Positions 1 through 8,181 of a stretch of 10,583 nt of DNA are shown in pieces. The notes beneath the pieces were generated by a model. The model was given only the letters and a program-made list of their open reading frames with translations, was not told where the DNA came from and made no database searches. The stretch comes from Bacteroidales bacterium (GTDB lineage Bacteria; Bacteroidota; Bacteroidia; Bacteroidales; GCA-2748055): positions 1 through 10,583 of the forward strand of contig JAGLTY010000041.1 of NCBI GenBank assembly GCA_023135025.1. The letters run 5' to 3'. Numbering within the stretch: position 1 is the stretch's first letter; each line of letters begins with the position of its first letter. Made by a program: the position numbers and the translations under genes.

Positions 1-1518
1 ATGATCGCTAAGCAAGTAGTTGACGGCAAGCCGCGGTTCAAGCCCATGGTAGAGATGAAAAAAGTCTCCCCGCCCGTAGTAGGTAGAATCGACCAACTGG
101 TAATTATCATCATAGTGAAATATAGTGGTGGGACCCACATTGTTAAACAAGGAGTATCGCACTCCGTAACGGACAGCCAGTTTCTCTCCCAGGGTTGATT
201 CGCCCGAGAGATAGAGTCCGCTCTCCAGTGAATGGTTATGGGTGAGCTCCAAACTTTGTTTGATACCACCGGTGCTAACTGCACTAACCTCTCCAGGTTT
301 AATCACATGGAAGGTTGAAGATGCTCCAAACCGAACTGTATGTTCAGGTGCAGGATACCAGGTAAAATCCCCCTTAAACCCGTAATCGTCAAGTGTGGAG
401 TTCCAGTTAAAATACTGTTCCGACCCCTCTGGTGTTCCCAGGTCATAGAAGTAGTGCGAATTGACCAGCGTGAAATTACTGAAGAGGTTATTGTTGAATA
501 TATGGTTCCATCGGAGGGTAAAGGTACGGTTGCCAAAAATCATCCCTGCATACTCCTTATTGGCATAGGTATCCCTACCGGAATAGCCCGAAAGAAAGAT
601 TCTGTTATTGTCGTTGATCCGATAATTCATTTTTCCATTGAGATCATAGAAGTAGAGCCTTGTTTTACGCAGTGCCTCCTCTTTCGAAAAGAGCAGAAAA
701 AGGTCGGCGTAGGTTCTTCTAGCGGCAAGAAGGAATGAGATCTTGTCAGGGACGATGGGTCCCTCCAGGGTAAGGCGGCTCGCAATAGTACCAATTCCGC
801 CACTTGCACTGAATTTCTTGCTATTTCCCTCTTTCATGCGTATATCCAGCAGTGAAGCCAGTCTTCCTCCCGAACTGGCAGGAATATCACCTTTATAGAG
901 CTTCACATCTTTGATAGCATCGTTGTTGAAAATGGAGAAGAAACCCATCAGATGACTGGCATTATAAACTACCGATTCGTCCAGAAGGATCAGGTTCTGA
1001 TCGCGCCCTCCTCCCCTAACGCTAAAACCTGATGAACCCTCACTGGTTACCTGTACTCCAGGGAGCAACTGGATCGCTTTGATCACATCGATCTCTCCCA
1101 GCAGTGCCGGGATTTTTCGGATGGATTGGATGGCCAACCTCGTGCTTCCTGTCTCCAGTTGGGTAATATTTGTATTGTTGCGCTGAGAGGAAATGGTTAC
1201 CTCTTCCAGTTCATGCAGTAACTCATTCAGTTCCATATTGAGAACCATCTCATCTGTAAGGGAAATTTTTTTGGATTGCGTTTCATAGCCCACGTAGGAG
1301 AAAATCAGGGTATAAGAGCCAGGGTCTAGCGAAAGCGCATAAAAGCCATATTCGTTGGTACTGGTTCCAGTACCAAGCTCTTCAATAATCACATTGGCAG
1401 CAATTAGTGCTTCACCCGAGGCAGCATCACGTACATACCCACTAACGGTAGCCTTACCGAAGCTCTCCAGAGAGATCAGTGAAATAAATGCGACCAGAAG
1501 AAGACGTGTTCTCAGCAT
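1..1518 (-). CDS. TonB-dependent receptor, N-terminal part (cut by window edge)
   Basis: Outer-membrane receptor predicted to import a ligand using TonB energy. The frame is open from the ATG at 1518 to base 1 (506 codons, no stop), so the C-terminal barrel lies outside the window. Residues 1-21 form a signal peptide (MLRTR then a hydrophobic run). Residues about 23-100 are a carboxypeptidase-regulatory-like beta-sandwich (VSGYVRDAASGEAL, then NEYGFYAL and FSYVGYET). The plug follows at about 120-235, with LLPGVQV, GFSVRGGGRDQNLILLD and GGRLASLLDIRM. Barrel strands rich in aromatic residues and Asn follow. The plug wording is not that of the SusC class, and no SusD gene is visible on this side. 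The ligand is unknown. There is no in-frame ATG upstream before a stop, and no Shine-Dalgarno sequence, as is usual in Bacteroidota. A terminator-like hairpin lies just upstream. Confidence 0.93.
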   Translation of the reverse strand, partial: MLRTRLLLVAFISLISLESFGKATVSGYVRDAASGEALIAANVIIEELGTGTSTNEYGFYALSLDPGSYTLIFSYVGYETQSKKISLTDEMVLNMELNELLHELEEVTISSQRNNTNITQLETGSTRLAIQSIRKIPALLGEIDVIKAIQLLPGVQVTSEGSSGFSVRGGGRDQNLILLDESVVYNASHLMGFFSIFNNDAIKDVKLYKGDIPASSGGRLASLLDIRMKEGNSKKFSASGGIGTIASRLTLEGPIVPDKISFLLAARRTYADLFLLFSKEEALRKTRLYFYDLNGKMNYRINDNNRIFLSGYSGRDTYANKEYAGMIFGNRTFTLRWNHIFNNNLFSNFTLVNSHYFYDLGTPEGSEQYFNWNSTLDDYGFKGDFTWYPAPEHTVRFGASSTFHVIKPGEVSAVSTGGIKQSLELTHNHSLESGLYLSGESTLGEKLAVRYGVRYSLFNNVGPTTIFHYDDNYQLVDSTYYGRGDFFHLYHGLEPRLAVNYLLSDH

Positions 1519-1549
1519 GACTGGCAGAGGGGGTATATGGTATTGCGTA

Positions 1550-1600
1550 AAAAGTAAAAACAGATACCGGAGCAATGCATTTCATTGATCCGACATCTGT
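1550..1600 (-). terminator. Intrinsic terminator after leuA (possible attenuator for the receptor)
   Basis: Read on the minus strand, bases 1600-1589 pair with 1571-1560 over 12 consecutive pairs, including two G-U wobbles (1594/1566 and 1593/1567). After one mismatch (1588/1572), CAATG (1587-1583) pairs with CATTG (1577-1573) around a 5-nt loop. A U-rich tail, TTTTACTTTTT, follows at 1559-1549. The wobbles would be A-C mismatches on the plus strand, which fixes the orientation. It lies 31 bp after the leuA stop codon and ends about 31 bp before the receptor ATG. That leaves little room for a separate receptor promoter. Confidence 0.85.
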
Positions 1601-1631
1601 AGTAAAAATAGTAAAAAGTGCGATTGTCCTG

Positions 1632-3131
1632 TTAAACAATTTGACTCATGGCATCAATAAATGCTTCAACTGACGCAGTGACAATATCTGTGGAGGCAGA
1701 GAAGCCATAGTAGACTACATTTTTATGTTCTACCTGCATATGGACCTTCCCCATATCATCGCTTCCCCTTGTAATGGCCTGGATCAGGAACTCCTCAATC
1801 CTCACCTTCTTATTCAGGATCATTTTAACAGCATTGATAGATGCATCAACGGGACCGTTTCCTTCCGAAGTGGCTGAGTGGGTCACCTCTTCCCAGATGA
1901 TATTGACTGTTGCCACCGGAGAGGTGCCTTTTCCACACAGCACCTGCAGCTTGTCAAGATGAAGGTTCCGTTTGATATCCCGGCTACTGGCTCCTGCCAG
2001 CACTTTCAGATCTTCATCAACAATCTCTTTTTTAGAGTCGGCCAGTACCAGGAACTCCTCATAAATTTTATCGAGTGCATTTTTACTGAATGTATAACCC
2101 AGTTTTCCCAGCCTGTGCTTCAGTGCGGCCCTGCCGCTTCTTGCTGTCAGCAGAATGGATGACTCATTGATCCCTACCGATTTGGGATTGATAATCTCAT
2201 AATTCTCGCGCCTCTTCAGCACACCATCCTGGTGAATTCCGGAGGAGTGGGCGAAAGCATTTCTTCCTACGATCGCTTTATTGGGCTGAACAGGCATACG
2301 CATCAGGGTGGATACCAGCCTGCTGGTTTTGTAGATCTTCCTGGTGTTGATATTGGATATCAGGTTGAGATGTTTCCGGCTCTTCATAATCATAACAACC
2401 TCTTCCAGGGATGTATTACCGGCCCTCTCCCCGATCCCGTTTATGGTCACCTCCACCTGCCTCGCTCCGTTGATCACTCCACTCATGGTATTGGCGGTGG
2501 CCATACCCAGATCGTTGTGACAGTGGGTGGAGAGAATGGCCTTATCCATATTGGATACATGATCGACCAGGTATTTGATTTTCCTACCATACTCATCGGG
2601 AAGTGTATACCCGGTGGTATCCGGAATGTTAATCACTGTGGCCCCTGCCTCAATCATCGCTTCAACCACCTGGGCAAGGTATTTGTTGTCTGAACGTCCT
2701 GCATCTTCAGCATAGAACTCCACATCCTCCACAAATGATTTGGCATACCTGACAGCTTCCGCTCCCCGCTGAATGATCTCCTCGGGATTACTGTTCAGTT
2801 TATGATAAATGTGGTAGTATGAGGTTCCTATTCCTGTATGGATCCTGGGACGCTTGGCAAATTTCAGTGATTCGGCTGCCACTTCAATATCTTTCTTTAC
2901 CGCACGGGTGAGTGCACAGATCACCGGTTCGGTAACAGCTTTGGAGATCTCAATCACCGAATTGAAGTCTCCAGGGCTGGAAATGGGGAATCCAGCTTCT
3001 ATCACATCAACCCCGAGTTCCTCAAGTGCTTTGGCTACCTCAATCTTCTCAATGGTATTCAGCTGACATCCGGGAACCTGTTCTCCGTCCCTCAATGTGG
3101 TGTCGAAAATATAAACCCGATCTTTCGCCAT
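1632..3131 (-). CDS. leuA: 2-isopropylmalate synthase
   Basis: Catalyses the first committed step of leucine synthesis: 2-oxoisovalerate plus acetyl-CoA gives 2-isopropylmalate. The 499-residue length suits the shorter bacterial LeuA type. The TIM-barrel catalytic domain carries [10 protein letters not shown] (9-18), EAGFP (45-49), the metal-binding HCHND (203-207) and NGIGERAGN (231-239). The C-terminal allosteric (LeuA dimer) domain occupies roughly 370-499 and includes [12 protein letters not shown], so leucine feedback control is likely. The ATG at 3131 begins [16 protein letters not shown], as expected for the family. No leuB, leuC or leuD is adjacent, so the gene is separated from the rest of its pathway in this window. 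A citramalate or homocitrate synthase is a less likely alternative, because Bacteroidota LeuA wording matches well from memory. It lies 98 bp downstream of the flavodoxin gene and is followed by a strong terminator. Confidence 0.93.
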   Translation of the reverse strand: MAKDRVYIFDTTLRDGEQVPGCQLNTIEKIEVAKALEELGVDVIEAGFPISSPGDFNSVIEISKAVTEPVICALTRAVKKDIEVAAESLKFAKRPRIHTGIGTSYYHIYHKLNSNPEEIIQRGAEAVRYAKSFVEDVEFYAEDAGRSDNKYLAQVVEAMIEAGATVINIPDTTGYTLPDEYGRKIKYLVDHVSNMDKAILSTHCHNDLGMATANTMSGVINGARQVEVTINGIGERAGNTSLEEVVMIMKSRKHLNLISNINTRKIYKTSRLVSTLMRMPVQPNKAIVGRNAFAHSSGIHQDGVLKRRENYEIINPKSVGINESSILLTARSGRAALKHRLGKLGYTFSKNALDKIYEEFLVLADSKKEIVDEDLKVLAGASSRDIKRNLHLDKLQVLCGKGTSPVATVNIIWEEVTHSATSEGNGPVDASINAVKMILNKKVRIEEFLIQAITRGSDDMGKVHMQVEHKNVVYYGFSASTDIVTASVEAFIDAMSQIV

Positions 3132-3186
3132 GGCTATACAGTTTAACAGTTAGAAGGTATAAACCACAAAAGAAGTAAATTTAATG

Positions 3187-3215
3187 TTAAAACATGCTAT
3201 CCAACATGGTTTTAA
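3187..3215 (-). repeat. A/T-rich hairpin between flavodoxin and leuA
   Basis: TTAAAACATG (3187-3196) can pair with CATGGTTTTAA (3205-3215) around an 8-nt loop, with G3209 bulged: 6 + 4 base pairs. It falls in the 98-bp gap 15 bp after the flavodoxin stop codon. It could be a weak terminator that reduces read-through into leuA, or a protein-binding site. The stem is A/T-rich and the U tract is part of the stem itself, so termination would be inefficient. I see no clean -33/-7 promoter for leuA in the gap; the nearest is TTCTTTTG, one base off TAnnTTTG. Confidence 0.3.
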
Positions 3216-3229
3216 TTCATAGAATCTTC

Positions 3230-3736
3230 TCAGGCGAACTCTATTTTTAGCTGATCAACCCAGTTGGCGACCCGTTGCTCGATCATTGAACCCTGGTTTT
3301 CATAGTCGATGGCCAATCCCATAAACTGATCATTCCGCAAAGCCCTTGAACTTTCAAACTCATACCCTTCTGTGGAGGTGAATCCCACCAGCGTAGCACC
3401 CTGCGATTCAAGGATCTCACCCATGATACCAACGCCATCCAGGAAGTTTTCGGGATAACCTTTCTGATCGCCCAGTCCGAATAGCGCGAACTTTTTACCT
3501 GTCAGATCCATCTCCTCCAGGGCGGGTAAAAATTCATCCCAGAAGTTGGGCAGTTCACCATCGAACCAGGTTGCTACGCCCATAATGATCCGGTCGAATG
3601 AGAGAAAGAGCTCTTCGGCAATCTCTTCTGCATTCACCATCGCAATGGAATCGTTGTTAAATGCCTCTTGAATCTGAGCGGCAATCTTACTGGTTTTTTT
3701 GGTATTAAAACTGTATATGATAGCGGTTTTTTTCAT
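3230..3736 (-). CDS. fldA: Flavodoxin, long-chain type
   Basis: Small FMN protein that carries low-potential electrons in the cytoplasm. Its 168 residues match the length of long-chain flavodoxins. The N-terminal strand TAIIYSF leads to the phosphate loop at 10-15. The first flavin-stacking loop is ATWFDGELPNFWDEF (55-69, W57), and the second is GLGDQKGYPENFLDGVG (87-103, with Y94 as the likely FMN-stacking tyrosine). The long-chain insertion follows at about 119-140. The phosphate loop reads FNTKKT where the family usually has a T-G-x-T pattern, so the glycine is lysine (K13). The gene starts 17 bp after the E1 stop codon, so it is co-transcribed with the 2-oxoacid dehydrogenase genes. No redox partner is evident from the window. 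Confidence 0.92.
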   Translation of the reverse strand: MKKTAIIYSFNTKKTSKIAAQIQEAFNNDSIAMVNAEEIAEELFLSFDRIIMGVATWFDGELPNFWDEFLPALEEMDLTGKKFALFGLGDQKGYPENFLDGVGIMGEILESQGATLVGFTSTEGYEFESSRALRNDQFMGLAIDYENQGSMIEQRVANWVDQLKIEFA

Positions 3737-3753
3737 TGTTCGGCTGTTTGGAA

Positions 3754-5796
3754 TTAATAGTTCAACAGTTCTTTGGCAGCTTTTTCAATTCTCTCTATGT
3801 TGGGAAGGACCGCTGCTTCCAGGATCCGGTTAAATCCAACCGGAGTAAATGTTGATCCCACTCTTTTTACGGGTCCGTCAAGGTATTCAAATGCCATATC
3901 GTTGATCAGGGCAGCAACCTCTCCACCGAAACCTCCAAACACTTTATCTTCATGCACAACCAGAACTTTCCCTGTTTTCTTAACAGTGGCCAGAATAGCA
4001 TCGGTATCGAGGGGACTGAGCGACCGGAGGTCCAGCACCTCTACACTGGCAGTACTATCCTTCATTAGCTTGTCTGCCAGGTCCACACACATAGGCGTGG
4101 TATTTCCATAGGTGATGATACTCAGGTCAGTTCCCTCTCTTCTCAACCTTGCTTTACCAAAAGGCACCTCAAAGTCATCCGGAATAGGCGTTGCTACTTT
4201 GGGGGAGTTATAGAGTGCCTTGGGCTCCAGAAAGAGTGTCACACCTTTTGAGCGGATGCTGGTACGAAGCAATCCTGCCGCATCATCTGCATAGCTGGGG
4301 TAGACCACCCTGATCCCCGGTAGCGGGGTCAGGGAACTCTCAATGTTTTGGGAGTGGTAGAGCCCTCCGCCAATATATCCTCCTGATGCCAGACGGACCG
4401 TGATATTGGGTGAGTATTGTCCCTTTGAGCGCCAGTAGTCATGTGAGGTTTCAACGAACTGTTCCATGGCTGGCCAGAAATAGTCAGCAAATTCGGCCCC
4501 CTCCACAACAATACGCAGTTTATCATTAAATCTGCTCATTCCGTTGGCGGTTCCCATGATATAGTCTTCGGCGATGGGACCATTAAAGACGCGCACTTTG
4601 CCAAATTCCTGCTGCATTCCCTTGGTTACGTTGAAAATGCCCCCCTTCTCCTTGTTGGCCACATCCTGTCCCCAGATAAAGGTGTCGGGGTTGTGCCGAA
4701 ACTCGGCTTTCAGGGTCTCGTTCAATCCTTCAATCAGCTTTTTAGGCTCTCCCTCATGTTGATGAATACCTTCGGGGTACCTGTCACTTAAATAGGGTTC
4801 CGGAATCACAAAATCATGGATCGACTCGGGTGTGGGCTGCGGAGCATTCATCCCCACCTTATGGGCCGCTTTTACCACCATTTTGGCCTCAGACTCAATT
4901 GCTTCGAGTTCAGCTTCCGTAAACCGCTCATACCTGATCAGCAACCGTCTGAATTTGGCCAGGGGATCATACTCATGGACATAATTCAGTTCATAATCGT
5001 CGCGGTAGAGATCGTGCCTGTCGGAATTTGAGTGTGAATGGATCCTGACGCAGTTTGCATGTACAATGACCGGGTGTTCGTATTCAGCCACATACTCCTT
5101 GGCTTCGGCCATGGTGTTCATACTGTCGAATACATCTTTACCGTTACAGTGAAAGATTTTAAGGTTTTTAAATCCTGAGAAGTTATTGGCCACTTTTCGG
5201 TTGGCTGTCTGATCTGCCTTGGGTACTGATATTCCATATCCGTTGTCCTGGAAAACAAAAATAACAGGAAGCTTCTCATTGCTTGCCCCATTGATGGCTT
5301 CATAGACATACCCTTCAGAAACGGACGATTCGCCCTGGGAGCTTATGGCCACGCCGGGTACCTTATACTTTTTCATGGCACGGGCCAGACCCACTGCATG
5401 CAAGGTATGATTACCCGTACAGGATGATACGTTGTGAATGTTCCATTCCGGTTTGGCGAAATGGTTGGACATGTGCCTTCCCCCTCCAGCCACATCTGTT
5501 TCCCTGGAGATCCCATTCAGTATCAGTTCTTCAGCCGAGAGGCCCGCAGAATGTGTGGTAAGCATATCCCTGTAATAGGGAAACAGATGATCATGCTCAC
5601 GGTCAAACACCTGTCCAATGGCCAGTTGAATGCCATCATGGCCCGCATACGGAGCATGGTACGACCACCCGATGGCCTGTTTCAGATAATTTGGCGCCCT
5701 GTCATCGATGGCCCGTCCTACCAGCATCAGTTTAAGCCATTTTGCCAGGGTCTCCTTATCTGTTTTCTTGATGCTGTATTTCTTGTTTGCTGACAT
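3754..5796 (-). CDS. 2-oxoacid dehydrogenase E1, alpha and beta fused, branched-chain-like
   Basis: Thiamine-diphosphate enzyme that decarboxylates a 2-oxoacid and passes the acyl group to lipoyl-E2. Two subunits are fused in 680 residues. The alpha half (about 15-335) has FPYYRD (72-77), GGGRHMSNHF (104-113), the ThDP-binding region GES...QDNGYGIS (155-190) and the loop HSHSNSDRHDLYR (253-265). The beta half (about 355-680) has GQDV and GGIFNVT (376-391), GPIAED with the likely catalytic Glu410, and HSQNIE (481-486). The HSxSxSD loop resembles branched-chain dehydrogenase E1 more than pyruvate dehydrogenase, but substrate choice cannot be settled by eye. The usual GDG of the ThDP motif reads GES and the usual NN reads DN. 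It lies 6 bp after E2 and 17 bp before flavodoxin. Fused E1 proteins are known in Bacteroidota. Confidence 0.93.
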   Translation of the reverse strand: MSANKKYSIKKTDKETLAKWLKLMLVGRAIDDRAPNYLKQAIGWSYHAPYAGHDGIQLAIGQVFDREHDHLFPYYRDMLTTHSAGLSAEELILNGISRETDVAGGGRHMSNHFAKPEWNIHNVSSCTGNHTLHAVGLARAMKKYKVPGVAISSQGESSVSEGYVYEAINGASNEKLPVIFVFQDNGYGISVPKADQTANRKVANNFSGFKNLKIFHCNGKDVFDSMNTMAEAKEYVAEYEHPVIVHANCVRIHSHSNSDRHDLYRDDYELNYVHEYDPLAKFRRLLIRYERFTEAELEAIESEAKMVVKAAHKVGMNAPQPTPESIHDFVIPEPYLSDRYPEGIHQHEGEPKKLIEGLNETLKAEFRHNPDTFIWGQDVANKEKGGIFNVTKGMQQEFGKVRVFNGPIAEDYIMGTANGMSRFNDKLRIVVEGAEFADYFWPAMEQFVETSHDYWRSKGQYSPNITVRLASGGYIGGGLYHSQNIESSLTPLPGIRVVYPSYADDAAGLLRTSIRSKGVTLFLEPKALYNSPKVATPIPDDFEVPFGKARLRREGTDLSIITYGNTTPMCVDLADKLMKDSTASVEVLDLRSLSPLDTDAILATVKKTGKVLVVHEDKVFGGFGGEVAALINDMAFEYLDGPVKRVGSTFTPVGFNRILEAAVLPNIERIEKAAKELLNY

Positions 5797-5802
5797 TATC
5801 TG

Positions 5803-7122
5803 TTAAAGTTTAAAATTACCGGAATCTGGATCAAATGATTCAATGTAGTCTCCTAACCGTTTCAGAAATGCTCCTCCCAAAGCACCATCAATAATCCTGT
5901 GATCGTATGTAAGCGATAACCACATCTTTTGCCTGATGGCAATCATATCTCCCATATCAGTCTCAATCACTGCAGGTTTCTTCTTAATGGCTCCTATTGC
6001 GAGGATGGCCACTTCGGGCTGGTTTATAATGGGGGTTCCTATGTCGTTCTGAAAGGAACCAAAATTGGTTACAGTGAAGGTTCCTCCGCTGATATCATCC
6101 GGGTTAAGTTTATTGCTGCGGGCAGCTGCCGCCAGTTCATTCATCTTTCTGGTAATTCCGGTAAGATTCAGTGCTCCGGCATCCTTGATATTGGGAACGA
6201 TCAGGTTATTATCGGGGAGCGACACAGCAACACCAAGATTGATACTTTTTTTAATAATGATCTTCTCCCCATCTACGGAGGCATTGATCTGTGGAAAATC
6301 GTGTAGTGATTTAACAGTCGCTTCTAGGAACATGGGGAGGTAGGTGAGCTTGACCCCCTCCTTTTTATAGAAATCCTCCTTCACCCGGTTTCTCCATTTG
6401 ACCACCCCTGTCACATCCACCTCAATCATATTGGTAACATGGGCCGAAGTCTGCTTCGATCGGATCATATGGTCGGCAATCAGTTTCCTGAGCCTGCTCA
6501 TTTCAACGACCTCATCGCCTTCACTGGTTGTGACTGTTTCATGAACAACCTGCTTTTTTGGGGCAGGTTCTGGGGCTGTTTTTGCAACATCTGCCTTTTC
6601 AGTCAGAATTATTTTCTCTCCTCCCCTTCCCTTAACATAGTTCAGGATGTCTTCTTTGCGGACCCGACCATTCAATCCACTCCCTTGGATAGAATCGAGT
6701 TCTACCTGTGAAACGCCCTCTTTCCCTGCAATGGTTTTTACCAGTGGAGAGTAGAATCGTCCCTGGATTGAAACAACGTGTTCATCGCTCCTTATTTCAT
6801 CAGCAGGGTCACTCTCCGGATCGATGCTCTTCTCTTCGACCTTAGCATCGGCCTTATCATCGGTGGTTGACGAATTATCTCCATCCAGACCAATGACCGC
6901 TATCACTGTGCCTACAGCGACGACCTCATCCTGTTTGAAGAATATTTTTTTAACAACTCCCTCAACTGGTGAAGGTATTTCAGAATCAACTTTATCGGTG
7001 GCAATTTCGAGGAGGAGATCCTCCTCCTCGATCTTATCTCCCTCTTTTACAAACCAGTTTGTAATGGTTGCTTCTTCAATACTCTCACCCATTTTTGGCA
7101 TGATAATATCAAAATTTGCCAT
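5803..7122 (-). CDS. Dihydrolipoamide acyltransferase, E2 of a 2-oxoacid dehydrogenase complex
   Basis: Core subunit that takes the acyl group from E1 on a swinging lipoyl arm and transfers it to CoA. Its 439 residues contain one lipoyl domain (1-78) with the lipoylated lysine in ATDKVDSEIPSP (K44). An acidic linker follows, then a peripheral-subunit-binding domain (about 123-163: YSPLVKTIAGKEGV...SGLNGRVRKEDIL). After a second Pro/Ala-rich linker comes the catalytic domain (about 205-439), with FTVTNFGSFQND (349-360) and the active-site motif YDHRIIDG (406-413). A single lipoyl domain and the MPKMGESIEEATI start fit branched-chain or 2-oxoglutarate-type E2s. No dihydrolipoamide dehydrogenase (E3) gene is in the window. 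It is the first gene of the tight E2-E1-flavodoxin group, and the ATG has no Shine-Dalgarno sequence. The substrate is inferred only from the adjacent E1. Confidence 0.94.
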   Translation of the reverse strand: MANFDIIMPKMGESIEEATITNWFVKEGDKIEEEDLLLEIATDKVDSEIPSPVEGVVKKIFFKQDEVVAVGTVIAVIGLDGDNSSTTDDKADAKVEEKSIDPESDPADEIRSDEHVVSIQGRFYSPLVKTIAGKEGVSQVELDSIQGSGLNGRVRKEDILNYVKGRGGEKIILTEKADVAKTAPEPAPKKQVVHETVTTSEGDEVVEMSRLRKLIADHMIRSKQTSAHVTNMIEVDVTGVVKWRNRVKEDFYKKEGVKLTYLPMFLEATVKSLHDFPQINASVDGEKIIIKKSINLGVAVSLPDNNLIVPNIKDAGALNLTGITRKMNELAAAARSNKLNPDDISGGTFTVTNFGSFQNDIGTPIINQPEVAILAIGAIKKKPAVIETDMGDMIAIRQKMWLSLTYDHRIIDGALGGAFLKRLGDYIESFDPDSGNFKL

Positions 7123-7155
7123 AATAGAATCAAATGAAATTGGTGTGCTATAAGA

Positions 7156-7189
7156 AATTTCGATGGTATAACAACGATACCATGAAATT
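7156..7189 (-). promoter_or_regulatory. Bulged palindrome between the unknown gene and E2
   Basis: AATTTC-G-ATGGTAT (7156-7169) is complementary to ATACCAT-GAAATT (7177-7189) except for one bulged base (7162), giving 13 pairs around a 7-nt spacer. It starts 5 bp after the unknown gene's stop codon (7194) and ends 33 bp before the E2 ATG. As DNA it could be an operator for the E2-E1-flavodoxin operon. As RNA it could be a hairpin that terminates or attenuates read-through. No clean U tract follows on the minus strand, so I prefer a regulatory role. No convincing -33/-7 pair was found in the gap (best is TTCATTTG, one base off). Confidence 0.45.
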
Positions 7190-7193
7190 GTTT

Positions 7194-8120
7194 TTAATCT
7201 TCACCTTCGAAAAGAATGTCAAGTACGACAGGTTCGTCCTTGGGGAGTCGATCAGCTGCAGGAGGCTTCTTAAAGACAGGATAACTTATCTTGATATCGG
7301 GGTAACCCATATGTACCAGCATGGTTACCACTGAAAAAATTTTTGGTCCCTGGGGAATTAATACGATGGAATATTCGTCACGCAGGGGAAGAATAGTATC
7401 AATCAGACTCTGATAAATGGCCTGCCCGTTTCTGATTGGATAGGCAACAAGGTTCCTGATGGGTACACTATTGATCAATTTATGGTTATTAACAAAGACC
7501 TTCTCAACAAACCGCTTTTCCACCGGTGGATCTGCATAGAAGAGATAGAGCAGATCAGGATTGATGATTTTATAGATCGATTCAGAAATATTGTTCTCCT
7601 GGCCCAGTCCGAGGACCAGGGCAGTTTTTTTACCATTTGCAGGCTTTATTTCTTCGTGAAGAAACTCGGAGATCTCCTTTACCTTGTGTGAACCAGGCTG
7701 ACGAACATAGCTGGCCATGGTATAAACAATCCGCATGCATACCCTCCCATCTCTATCCTGGTTCTCGTAGAACCATCTGAAAAACTCATAGTACCAGTTG
7801 GGAGACATACTGGTACAATCAATCAGCACATTGATCTGCTCACCGGTCAGGGTATTTAAGATTGCATCCACATCGGGAACTTCAGATTCAACCCGAAAGA
7901 TCTCAAATCCCTGCTCCCCAAAATAGCTGATGTTTTCCAGGTAAGAAAACTCTTTGATACAGTTTCTCTTTTCAAGGGCAATTTTTTTACAGGAGATCCT
8001 TTCAAACATCCGGGCCACAGTGGTACTACGCGTTTCAAAGCCAACAGTAGTGATAAATATATCAGCCTTAAAATCAGCTATTTGCGATGAATCTATATGT
8101 TGAATGGATGAAAGTTCCAT
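7194..8120 (-). CDS. Unrecognised protein with two Rossmann-like halves
   Basis: I do not recognise the family. From the ATG at 8120 the product is 308 residues, acidic, soluble, with no signal peptide or membrane segment. It appears to be two alpha/beta halves. The first has ADIFITTVGFETRS (19-32) and NVLIDCTSMSPNWYYEFF (97-114). The second has TALVLGLGQENN (166-177), LLYLFYADPP (190-199) and SIVLIPQGPKIFSVV (251-265). Both halves put a Gly-rich turn after a first strand. The frame stays open upstream to 8255, but those starts (TTG at 8255, ATG at 8237) lie inside the serine hydrolase tail, and the ATG at 8120 clears it. It is 71 bp upstream of E2, so co-transcription is possible. Remote resemblance to nucleotide-sensing or defence-associated Rossmann proteins is only an impression. 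Confidence 0.8.
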   Translation of the reverse strand: MELSSIQHIDSSQIADFKADIFITTVGFETRSTTVARMFERISCKKIALEKRNCIKEFSYLENISYFGEQGFEIFRVESEVPDVDAILNTLTGEQINVLIDCTSMSPNWYYEFFRWFYENQDRDGRVCMRIVYTMASYVRQPGSHKVKEISEFLHEEIKPANGKKTALVLGLGQENNISESIYKIINPDLLYLFYADPPVEKRFVEKVFVNNHKLINSVPIRNLVAYPIRNGQAIYQSLIDTILPLRDEYSIVLIPQGPKIFSVVTMLVHMGYPDIKISYPVFKKPPAADRLPKDEPVVLDILFEGED

Positions 8121-8181
8121 GGAACACTCTTCTAAGTGCCCTAAGATAAAAGGAAAATTGTAAGGGATGATGTTTGTTTGA

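Noticed and set aside
340..738. Open frame on the plus strand, 132 codons
   Set aside because: It lies antisense within the TonB receptor, whose frame is continuous and has family motifs; the plus-strand translation has none.
1..1518. SusC-type polysaccharide receptor
   Set aside because: The plug motif GFSVRGGGRDQNLILLD differs from the usual SusC signature and no SusD gene is visible; the downstream side is outside the window.
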